In this document: positions 12,901 to 19,937 of the stretch, one piece after another | How positions within the stretch are numbered: the first letter of the stretch is position 1 | How the letters are laid out: the number at the start of each line of letters is the position of its first letter | Source of the DNA: Branchiostoma floridae | Taxonomy: Eukaryota > Chordata > Leptocardii > Amphioxiformes > Branchiostomatidae | NCBI RefSeq assembly: GCF_000003815.2 | Contig: NC_049985.1 | Span: 14,642,343 to 14,706,342 of the forward strand | Direction: 5' to 3' | Length of the DNA stretch: 64,000 nucleotides | The notes under the pieces: generated by a model | Databases searched by the model: none | Seen by the model: only the letters and a program-made list of their open reading frames with translations | What the model was told of the DNA's origin: nothing | Translations under genes and position numbers: made by a program

Positions 12901-13964
12901 ACATATGAATTTATATTCCTCATTTTGACAAACCGACTATTGCTAAACCCAGTCCTACTACATTTTCACTAATACCAAGAAGCAAAAAGAAGCCGAACTT
13001 CTGTGTTAGACTTAATTGATCTGTGATACTTTCATATGCATGATTTGTCTTTGTTGTGACCTGTATACTTAGCTCGGTTGGGCAAAATGTACAGTAACGG
13101 TCTTCATTCATTCATTCATTTATATTTTACAAATAGGTTCAAACATTGAAACAAGACGTTAATCCAATACCTTCATATCCATCTGGGCAGTCCACGTAGA
13201 TTGCGTCTCCGACCGGAGTCTCTGGCCAGGGGAACCCAAACTTGGACTCTTCCTCTGGACACGGATTTGCCCGAGTGTTACCCTGGCCAAACTCTATCGG
13301 CAACGGCAGGCCATTTAACGGGGCAGGGCTGCCGTTAGCCGACGTAGACTGCTGTGCGTTTGGAAGAGAAGACGACCCAGGTGGTTCCATGGTGTTTTGT
13401 GAGGATGGGGACGATGAAGGCCCGTTGGCGGGAGGAGACCCGCCTGTCGCCGAAGAGGAGTCGTTGGACGACCCGCCGCCACCTGACGAGGACGAAGACG
13501 AAGATCCACCGCCGGATGATTGAGAACCGCCGCCCGATGAAGAAGCAGACGACTGGTTGGAATTGCCTCCCGCTGAACCTGCATTTGGCATTTCAGAAGT
13601 GCCGCCTTTAAGGGGCAAACACAAGTTTCAGGTACAAAGCGAGGGGGTAAAAATGGCCAAAATTATAATTTCTGTTACACTTTTCGTCAAGAAAGTACCC
13701 AAATGAAAGCATATGGTTGACTGTTTTGACTTCAAAGAGAGGTAGATAACAGCACCTTATAGAATAGCTTCTTCTCAATTTAACGTGTTTAAACTAGTTC
13801 GACGCTAGCTAGAAAGTCAGACTTTTAGACATAAGAAATTACCAAGGAATTCACATCACCCCCTATAGTTAAAACTCACCTGGAATAACGGTCTGCGTCC
13901 CTGCCAAGTTAACTGCTGATAAGAGATATATTACAAGCACGACAATGCTCTGAACTTGACACAT
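346..13964 (-). CDS. Adhesion G-protein-coupled receptor (HRM + GAIN/GPS + 7TM), C-terminus beyond left edge
   Basis: Nineteen exons join on the minus strand with matching codon phase: 13964-13880, 13605-13171, 12750-12659, 12167-11976, 9953-9876, 9246-9066, 8437-8288, 7916-7856, 7557-7457, 7210-7146, 5756-5642, 3945-3842, 3642-3540, 3344-3252, 2270-2143, 1742-1676, 1193-1108, 753-627 and 387-346. They give about 768 residues: signal peptide, Ser/Gly-rich stretch, hormone-receptor motif, GAIN domain ending in a GPS, and seven membrane segments. By family, the receptor is cut at the GPS, and the N-terminal part stays bound and hides a tethered agonist beginning at the Thr of HL/T. The last exon ends in a good donor, so the cytoplasmic tail lies outside the window. 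One exon (7557-7457) needs a one-base correction; all other exons are open. The ligand cannot be told. Latrophilin-type and other HRM-bearing adhesion receptors are the nearest families I can name. Confidence 0.93.
2590..3235. repeat. Intronic minisatellite, about 43-bp unit, roughly 15 copies
   Basis: A direct tandem repeat with the core 'cattgtccttggtgctgaaa' followed by variable 'acaacatctattagttatg'. It occupies most of the intron between the TM3 and TM4 exons of the receptor. Copies diverge more toward both ends, while the central copies (about 2690-2820) are nearly identical, as expected from unequal exchange. Confidence 0.9.
4004..5503. mobile_element. 1.5-kb foldback (long inverted repeat) element
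   Basis: Two arms of roughly 700 bases, 4004-4697 and 4798-5503, are near-identical reverse complements on either side of a 100-N gap. Ends read atacgccaaaaatagttactcaagcaac and its complement (positions 4004-4031 and 5476-5503). Both arms include matching GC-rich segments. The left arm has an extra nested hairpin at about 4100-4175 that the right arm lacks. The element sits in the intron between the GPS and TM1 exons. Shorter relatives with the same termini occur at 45.5, 50.4 and 59.9 kb. No transposase is visible, so it is probably non-autonomous, although the gap hides the centre. Confidence 0.85.
4698..4797. other. Assembly gap (100 N)
   Basis: Exactly 100 N at the centre of the long inverted repeat. 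Assemblers often fail at the apex of such structures, and the true size is unknown. Confidence 0.99.
5642..5756 (-). CDS. GPS (autoproteolysis site) exon of the adhesion receptor
   Basis: This 115-base exon encodes NQWSSEGCEV, then CTTCSCNHLTSFAILMQ, ending PVDLD at a GTAAGT donor. The pattern W, GC, C-x-C-N-H-L-T-S-F is the canonical GPS, with His-Leu/Thr at the cleavage point. All residues known to be needed for self-cleavage are present. So the receptor should be processed into two non-covalently joined parts, if the frameshift in exon 9 is not real. The exon lies between the Tc1-like element and the 1.5-kb foldback, both intronic. Confidence 0.96.
5824..7086 (+). mobile_element. Tc1/mariner-type transposon with long terminal inverted repeats, inactive
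   Basis: The ends CACTCGGCACAAAAAG and CTTTTTGTGCTGAGTG are flanked by TA on both sides (5822-5823 and 7087-7088), the hallmark of Tc1/mariner insertion. The inverted repeats continue, imperfectly, for about 250 bases, including an A-run beside 'agtgcccaaattcccc'. The interior (about 6140-6545, plus strand) holds a decayed transposase. GGGSVMVWGGI-like and LILQDYNTSPHRAR-like segments can be read after frame changes, and match the conserved catalytic region of Tc1 transposases. Frameshifts and stops make it non-functional. It lies in the intron between receptor exons 10 and 11. Confidence 0.88.
6140..6545 (+). pseudogene. Tc1-type transposase remnant
   Basis: The plus-strand frame at 6234-6290 reads as GGGSVMVWGGITTIG and that near 6400-6440 as NAILQDYNTSPHRART. 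These correspond to the family's GG-SVMVWG and QDNA-PH blocks, the latter normally containing the second catalytic Asp. Here the block reads QDYNTSPH, so the Asp is kept but neighbours have changed. Intervening reading frames are broken and the N-terminal DNA-binding half is missing or unrecognisable, so no active enzyme is expected. Confidence 0.75.
7146..12167 (-). CDS. GAIN domain exons of the adhesion receptor (exons 4-10)
   Basis: Seven exons between the HRM and the GPS. Exon 4 (12167-11976) is helical and ends in a GC donor. Exon 5 (9953-9876) has the LWDNIRNFDQ helix typical of GAIN subdomain A. Exon 6 (9246-9066) contains an acidic loop DDDDDNTDDD and three NxT/NxS sites. Exon 7 (8437-8288) begins DFQARKVDASNFSG, exon 8 (7916-7856) reads IIFRDVPFLLQGENQT, exon 9 (7557-7457) carries the frameshift, and exon 10 (7210-7146) supplies the CVFIN strand that precedes the GPS. 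Exon phases are 0, 0, 1, 1, 2, 0 (after correction) and 2. Assignment rests on position and motif order, since GAIN sequences diverge strongly. Confidence 0.85.
7457..7557 (-). CDS. GAIN exon 9 with one-base frameshift
   Basis: The exon begins SVFINGTVRSVLVSISTNQK and is then expected to continue with a family-like 'L-S-E-P-I-K-I-K-F' strand. That strand is present, but one base out of frame. The shift falls at a run of four A (plus strand 7492-7495), where three would restore the frame and give phase 0 at the GTAAGG donor, as the next exon requires. Acceptor (7558) and donor (7456) are both good. A homopolymer error in a draft assembly is the simplest cause; a null allele is the alternative. 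Confidence 0.8.
10288..10442 (+). pseudogene. Non-LTR retrotransposon (LINE) fragment, C-terminal end of reverse transcriptase ORF
   Basis: The plus-strand frame ending at the TAA at 10440-10442 reads FPRSIVEWNLL and then SSLDSFKERLQIDVLK. This is the usual closing motif of jockey/CR1/L2-type LINE proteins ('F-P-R-x-I-x-x-W-N-x-L ... S-L-D-x-F-K'). Upstream the frame is broken and no catalytic YADD box is present in the window. It lies in the long intron between receptor exons 4 and 5. Confidence 0.75.
10532..11750. mobile_element. Element with C/G-tract subterminal repeats (GCGATCTCGCCCCC type)
   Basis: Inverted ends CCGGTGTGACAGCG and CGCTGTCACACCGG are followed inward by repeated blocks of 'gcgatttcgcccccc' and its complement with long C or G runs (10545-10630 and 11580-11735). 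The middle (10640-11570) is AT-rich, carries a diverged direct repeat ('gtaccagtttctaaatac', about 11030-11200) and has no transposase frame. I take it for a non-autonomous DNA transposon; the flanks both contain TATA, but the exact target duplication is unclear. Confidence 0.7.
12158..12317. other. Short intronic stretch left of family D MITE
   Basis: From 12168 to 12316 there is only intron sequence upstream (in transcription sense) of the acceptor CCCCAACAG of receptor exon 4. Nothing else is seen. Confidence 0.3.
12317..12551. mobile_element. MITE, family D (diverged copy)
   Basis: Inverted ends 'ccaccgggttt...' and 'cacccggtgtaattatgagagtt' match, with divergence, the element at 57822-58044. 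It lies in the intron between receptor exons 3 and 4. No coding capacity is seen. Confidence 0.65.
12659..13964 (-). CDS. Receptor N-terminus: signal peptide, Ser/Gly-rich region and hormone-receptor motif (exons 1-3)
   Basis: Exon 1 (13964-13880) starts MCQVQSIVVLVIYLLSAV, a hydrophobic signal peptide, and ends in phase 1. Exon 2 (13605-13171) begins with about 90 residues of Ser, Gly, Pro and Asn runs, likely an extended O-glycosylated spacer. It then turns into the hormone-receptor motif (FPWPETPVGD, VDCPDGYEG), which exon 3 (12750-12659) completes with GRYCRPSGLWSRVADNC. The order WP-T-G, CP-G, C, G-W, DNC is that of the HRM found N-terminal to GAIN in several adhesion receptors. The donor of exon 2 is inside the open frame (GAAG/GTATTG at 13171/13170). 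Reading past it would break the motif, which fixes the junction. Plus-strand frames over the Ser-rich stretch are shadows. Confidence 0.88.
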
Positions 13965-14009
13965 TTTGAAGACACTATTCAAATGACATTTGTCATATCG
14001 ACTGCCACT

Positions 14010-14947
14010 GCCCTAACTAAATTTGCACACCAGTTGAAAACTACGCTGACTTTTTGTGGGTTTACGTTTAGATGTTTTAGCTGTTGCCATGTAACAGATT
14101 TTTGAAGGAATAGAAAATGGCTATGTGAATACAACAGGTGCATTGTCCAATGGCTTGTTTAATGGGGTTGACTGGTATCAAATATCTTCATTAATGGTAC
14201 TTAATACGGATGTTAATGTATATTACTACGTTGACAAAGGAGAAAAATAAGGCACCACTCTAAATTTTTATCATGCTTGAATATTACCAATAATAACTTC
14301 ATAATAAACATGGAGAAAATATGAATAGTTGTTTGGATATAGATTTGTGCCAGAGTCACTTCAAATGAATAAACGGTGATATAGAATTGCAAAGGTAACA
14401 AAGCTCGTATTGTGTAGGGAAGTTTTCATAGACATATGTTTTGCACGGAAAAGGGTTTTGGCTATACAAACATGTCAATATGCGAACTGATTTTGTGTTA
14501 TTAGACTTGGATAAATGGATGAAATATGTATACACCATGATGCACGTGACGCCACATACAAAAGAAGCATTAGGTCTTTGTTTTGCAGTGCGTCTACGTC
14601 ATATAGGCAAGGGCCGACAACACTCTGAATTGATAAAACTAACAAAGTGAAAGTGTTTTTGTCAGTTCAGTTGGGCCATTCGACTGGAGAAGTTATAGTT
14701 GGCAAACTAAGATCATAAAAACAGACACTCACGCAAAAATATATACAGGGATACAGACAGACACACAAAGACAGACAGACAGACACACATACACGCACGC
14801 TCGCACACACAGTCACACGATCACACAGGCACGCGCGCACACACACAGAAAGAGCGAGACAGAGAGACAGAGACAAAGAGAGACAGACAGACAGACACAA
14901 AGACAGACAGGCAGACAGACAGACAGACAGCTACAGAGAGAGACATA
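14010..14947. repeat. Upstream flank of the receptor gene with a GACA/CA microsatellite
   Basis: The first 650 bases are unremarkable AT-rich DNA in which the receptor promoter may lie; no clear core motif was found. From about 14720 to 14945 the sequence is a purine/CA-rich array of cagacaga, cacaca and gagacaga units. It creates spurious long frames on both strands (Cys/Leu/Ser-rich on the minus strand). Confidence 0.8.
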
Positions 14948-15525
14948 CGAGGGGCATTCAATAAGTAATGCCCCTGTCCCACTTCCAGTTGTCTGATCTA
15001 GATGAAATTTTGCATGTGTAATGAGTCATATCTCTATGGGTTATGTTGCAAAAGACAGCTCTGAACTAATTGTGGTTACTGATTTACTGGTGTTTGAACT
15101 GAGTCAGGTGTGAAATGGACCAGGTGTGAAATGGAGCAAGTTGAGTGTCGCGCAGTGATCCGGTTTTTGTATTTGAAAGGACGCACACCAAAGGGGACTT
15201 TTGATGAAATGAAAAAAACTTATGGTGATGATGCCCCATCATATGACCTTGTAAAACGCTGGCATCCTGAATTCAAGCAAGACCGGAAGTCTGTGGAAAC
15301 AGCTCCCAGACCTGGTCGTCCGTCTTCTGCCATTGATGAGGCATCTGTCGGAGGACCAACCTGGGATGTCCTACAAGAACGGTGTCCAGAGCTACATCAA
15401 ATGATGGGAGAAATGCAAAACTCTGGGTGGTTCCTATGAAGAGGAAGACTAATAACTGTGCCAAGTTTCATTAATCTCCTGCTATGGGAAATGGGTCAGG
15501 GACATTACTTATTGAATGCCCCTCG
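14948..15525 (+). mobile_element. 578-bp mariner-type derivative, copy 1
   Basis: Inverted ends CGAGGGGCATTCAATAAGT and its near complement are flanked by TA on both sides (14946-14947, 15526-15527). The element contains one open frame for the N-terminal DNA-binding part of a mariner transposase, and the catalytic DDD/DDE part is absent. A copy of identical length lies at 62056-62633. Confidence 0.88.
15131..15439 (+). CDS. Truncated mariner transposase: helix-turn-helix domain only
   Basis: The ATG at 15131 opens about 102 codons: MEQVECRAVIRFLYLKGRTP, then a second half-domain with YDLVKRWHPEFKQDRKS and a 'RPGRPSS' linker. This is the paired helix-turn-helix region with the GRPS-type AT-hook linker of mariner transposases, such as the one fused in SETMAR. 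After the linker the protein jumps to a short unrelated-looking tail ending NSGWFL, so the catalytic domain has been deleted. The same frame is preserved in the copy at 62239-62547. It could be just a shared deletion product, or a DNA-binding repressor. Confidence 0.7.
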   Translation: MEQVECRAVIRFLYLKGRTPKGTFDEMKKTYGDDAPSYDLVKRWHPEFKQDRKSVETAPRPGRPSSAIDEASVGGPTWDVLQERCPELHQMMGEMQNSGWFL

Positions 15526-15969
15526 TAGCAGTCTGAGAGCTAACACATGTTGTGACGACATCTCTGTAATAGCCTAAGACTGATGGAGTCAATTTTGTCA
15601 TTTTGTGATAACATTTGCTGTGCACATTACATTGACATTGACTTCATATATTCTAGCCACACATGCCCTACGCTGTGTATCTAAAGCTTTAGTTTGACAT
15701 TGATGATAATCTATAATTCATGGAGAATATTTGAAGGCAACACTCCTTCATCCCGGTGAGATTACTTTTAATTCACTCCCAATTCAACGTCTTTTCGCCA
15801 GTGTGTACTGAGCGTAAATAAACGTGAAAAAGAAACATGAACATGATATGATCTAAGCAGTCAACCCCAATGTAGAAGAATAATTTCCACGTGATTCAGT
15901 CAGGCAAGTAAAATGTCATGAACAAAGAACATATTATGATAGATGTACGTGCTATTGGTAACAACTTAC

Positions 15970-17003
15970 CTAGAGTATGGAAAGGTTTTGGATCACCTGG
16001 GCACATGGCTGGTACACCGTTACCATGTCCTACGCAAGGTTGCCCTACAAGATAGAATATAAAGTGAACGTTTGAAATTGATAACTTCATAAGTCATCGT
16101 TGCCTTATGAAACACGTCATCATCCGCAATTGATATTTTGAACACAATGCTTTGCAAAAAGTTCAAAATCACCGATCAAAAAATTCAAAAATAATTTGCA
16201 AAGGTACGTTGACGACGTTTAAAAAGAAAGGCACTGCTATAGATTAATATTATCGGCTTGCAGCATCATATTTGTCTCAGATGTTCAATTAATTATTCAC
16301 AGGCATAAAAGACTTCATAGATGTTAGTAGATAAAAAGGTACTAGGGTAGAAAACATTAGTTCATTTGTCTCTCTATGTTTAGTAGATGAAAAAGTACTA
16401 GAGTAGAAAACATTAGTTCATTTGTCTCTCTATGTTTAGTAGATGAAAAAGTACTAGGGTAGAAAAACATGAGTTCATTTGTCTCTCATACATATAGTTT
16501 GATAAACGTTAAGTATACTCCAAAAAAGCAGTTACTCAAGCAACTGGATATGATTTTGGAGTTGAGTATAATCCTAACCGCTAGAAATGGCAATCGCACT
16601 GCTGTTTTTATTACGGTTAAAGTTAAGAATTGCATAAAGTAACATAGTCTAAACCCAAACAATCCCTTCCCCTCAGTAATGCCTAACACTACCGCTCCCT
16701 TGGTACTGAAATGCTATCACAAGCACATGCATTTGCCGTCTGCAATGAAAGAAAAGTAAGAAAGAGCACCTACATGGCATCCTCTCGGCTCTTGGTTTCA
16801 GAGCTAACAGATACAGCATTATCCAAGACAAGACAGCTCGTAACATGTTGTGCGTCTTCAAGCTGACATGCTCTATACCATTTCTAGCTAGAATGTTCCC
16901 GACTGATGAAAAGCTGTGTTGTACCTGTAGACATAGCCAGTAAGACCATAAACTATCGCTTACCTGTTTCATGTTGCGGGCATTCTGATTGTAATCCCGT
17001 CAT
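15970..17003 (-). CDS. Two candidate small Cys-containing exons, unknown product
   Basis: Exon A (17003-16964) starts with ATG and reads MTGLQSECPQHET, ending ACAG/GTAAGC in phase 1. Exon B (16044-15970) begins after CTTGTAG in phase 1, reads QPCVGHGNGVPAMCPGD, then PKPFHTL, and ends TAG/GTAAGT in phase 1. Splice sites and phases agree, but the coding stretch is only 38 residues. The next acceptor is uncertain. Phase 1 would also fit receptor exon 2 at 13605, so these could be alternative 5' exons of the receptor. No family is recognised. Confidence 0.3.
16320..16490. repeat. Three direct copies of a ~58-bp unit
   Basis: 'tagtagatgaaaaagtacta' followed by 'gggtagaaaacattagttca' and 'tttgtctctctatgtt' is repeated three times with few changes. 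Confidence 0.9.
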
Positions 17004-19590
17004 TGCTTAGCGTCTCATGTATTTTGTAATTAGAATGTCATTGGTGGCGTTTTATGTTTCCTATCAAATGTGATGGATTACATTTGTGCTTCGCACGTGG
17101 AAATATTTGTCATGGAGAGCACGGAGTTGCGTTGGGTCATGTAAGGGCGACAAAAATACATGGCCAATACAGCTAGTACGACGGTTTCTAATTCGGCTTT
17201 CATCAGTTCTGAGGCTTAAATACTGCTAAGAATACTTTTTATGGACTAACACTTGTCCTGCTAAGCCCGTTTATATACAGGATTCACATACTAGCATTTA
17301 ACCCTTGCCATGCTGAGCTGTATTGTCATGAGTTAGGGGTTTTTCACATGTAAAAGTTGCAGACCACTGAAATTGGCCATCGAATGGGGAGGGGGGGGGT
17401 TAAATCAGCAGTAGCAGCACAGAACAGGTCAAGTTGTACTTATCTGATGAAGCCATCAGCTCTGGGAGGTTAAATTGGCCAAAAAATAACCAACAGGACA
17501 GGGGTGCTAATACTATCAACCCTACTACCTGTACCTGTTATATGCATTGTAAAACACTAGTACTTGGAGACCGTTCTAAACGAAAAGGTTTCAGTCTTGT
17601 CCTTGCCTTACGCGTCCTTCTACATCTTAGACTAACTGCGTTCAAAATTTAGGTCAAACGTCATACTAAGTACGTTTGATTTATGTCTTTCTGTATCACA
17701 GTTTGTCATAAATGTTTGTATCTCCGTGAAAGGATCCTGATTAAATACGACACCTTGACGCAGGTAGGTTTGCGTCATTAGGTGTTGTGTTTACATGTTG
17801 GCTGAATGACGGGACGCAATATATGATATCAAAACGTTTACAGTCAATAAAATCTACGCCATAGCTCGGTCGGTAATGAATTACTTTGCCTACGGAGCCA
17901 TAAATATATGCTAGTTAAGCGCATACATACTGTAATTGTCTTGAGGCTTCATAAAACTTAAGTATGATATTCAAAGTTTCGTATGGCTTATGAAATTTCG
18001 ATATGAATATCGATATTGAGCTAATAACAATACTCGATCTTTCTAGTTACTATTTCTTGTACTAGTATTGACTGTTCTGCCCATGCAATTGATTCCAGCG
18101 ACGCCGAGGAAGAGTGATGGATGTCACTCAAAACGTCCTAAAGTAATGTCCGTATCTTATCCAGTTGTAGAGATTGATTTGTCTTTACATGCTGTTTACC
18201 TGTATGTCTAACCTTCATTAACGTCCATTGTTAAACGCTATGTCGCTTAAGAAAGTGTAACAATACCACCATTGCTGATACAAATATGATATTATTGACT
18301 AACGAATCAACCTCTTTTGTGAAAATTCATCTTTAATGAGTTTCAAAGATGCGAAGCGTGCCTCTGTGATCAAGAAAAGTAAGCTATTATTTCCTCTTAT
18401 TGGTTGCTTGTTTCAACATATAAAGCTTACATAAGACGTTATAAAACATTATCATCGATATATTATTTTCAAGTACAAAGCTGTCGAATTACATTACTGT
18501 TAATAAAGTGATAAATCATACAATGTTTTACGCACTATGCAACATGAAATGTTATACAAGCGCAAGCATCTAATCAACGGTTGATGTGATATTGTGCAAC
18601 AAAATTCTATATTTACAAGTGTAATATTTTGGCAACAAGCAAAACCTGGATCTATACGCAAACTGAGTTGTGAAAAAATCATTCAATACAGTAAGCAAAG
18701 CTTTAAATTTGTTCTCGATGTATGACGGTGACGAAATTTGACTCAAACCTAAAATCATCATCTAGAGAGCCCTTTAAAATGAACTTCACTCTGCAATATT
18801 CAGTGAACCACAATCGTATGGCAGTGAAACTAACTATTACATTAATGAAACTATGGTAACAACAGAATACCTATTGTTCACACTTTCCACAAATTAATCT
18901 CCGGAATCAGACAAGTGATATTTGCAGTCGGGTCATTCCATGGGATTTATGCATATGATAAGCGCTATTTTTAGATTATAAATAATTAATAGTTATAACA
19001 AATGTGTATGTCACGCCCAACAGTGACACGAAATAATCGACCATAATGTTGAATGGCAAAATACAATAATCTACAAGAACACGTTAGCAGTCTGAAAAGT
19101 ATTAATTTGTAAATTTGTTATTTCTATCTTAGTCCTAGACTGTTATGTACAGAATATATGAAGTCTTTTATTGCAGAGTTTGAGAATCATTTAGTTGCAG
19201 TTTCATAGTGATAATTTGTAGTATTTTTTGCACAGGTGTCACCAATCTTCAAGTCGAACATTTTGTCAAGTGATCTAGAAAATATCTACAGTGATCCCTT
19301 GTCTTCTTATATACAATTAAAAAATTGTAGATTGTGGATATGATCCCAGAACACAATGAATCTGTCACTTTCAAACTGGGGTTTTATGTGAACACAGATA
19401 AATTTTCGACAAACACAATTGAATTTTTATGGTTGTGACCTGTATAATACAAATTATGATAGTTTCCGCTATACGTTATCGGACCCAAAAATAACATTCA
19501 ACTCCGCACTGTTTTTCTCATAGTAGGACACTAGTACATGTCTGGTCTCTCTCATCGATGTATTTTTGTCTGTTAGCACATTCCAAAGTG
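17004..19590. other. Intergenic, AT-rich, no supported gene
   Basis: No splice-consistent coding exon was found. A relative of the foldback family occurs at about 18080-18217: an 'agagtgatggatgtcactc' hairpin followed by AAAACGTC, then 'atccagttgtagagatt'. A G run is at 17390-17398. The flanks of the MITE at 19591-19782 are an imperfect direct repeat of each other (19485-19588 and 19785-19905). Confidence 0.6.
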
Positions 19591-19782
19591 TAGCGCCAGT
19601 TCACATTTATCCGTGAAGTAACCTATATACGTTGTTTGTGAAAACATTGCATTTAAGGGGACCAAGTAGATGGGCGGTTTGTTTCAAACTGCAATATTTT
19701 GAAAAATTACAATTCAAAACCACCGTCCGTTGGCTTGATATCCCTAAATACCCTTCCACACGGATAAACATAAACTAGCGCT
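19591..19782. mobile_element. MITE, family E (copy 1)
   Basis: Ends 'agcgccagttcacatttatcc' and 'cggataaacataaactagcgct' are inverted. The interior shares 'aaactgcaatatt' and 'gatatccc' with the copy at 42041-42244. It is non-coding and lies just downstream of the terminal exon at 20069-19938. Confidence 0.75.
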
Positions 19783-19937
19783 GTCGGACCTAAAAAAATT
19801 ATTCCACTCCGAAATGTTTTTTCTTTAAATCATAGTAGGGTACTGAGAACTCTCGAGCTCACTGACGCATGTTTTTCAGTTTATAGCACATTCCTTGGTG
19901 TCCATCCATACAGTACTACCGGTCAGTGACTGTCTGG

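Noticed and set aside
13242-13611. Plus-strand Asp/Pro/Glu-rich and Arg-rich frames
   Set aside because: They are antisense shadows of the Ser/Gly-rich receptor exon.
14667-14900. Cys/Leu/Ser-rich minus-strand frame
   Set aside because: Produced by the GACA/CA microsatellite.
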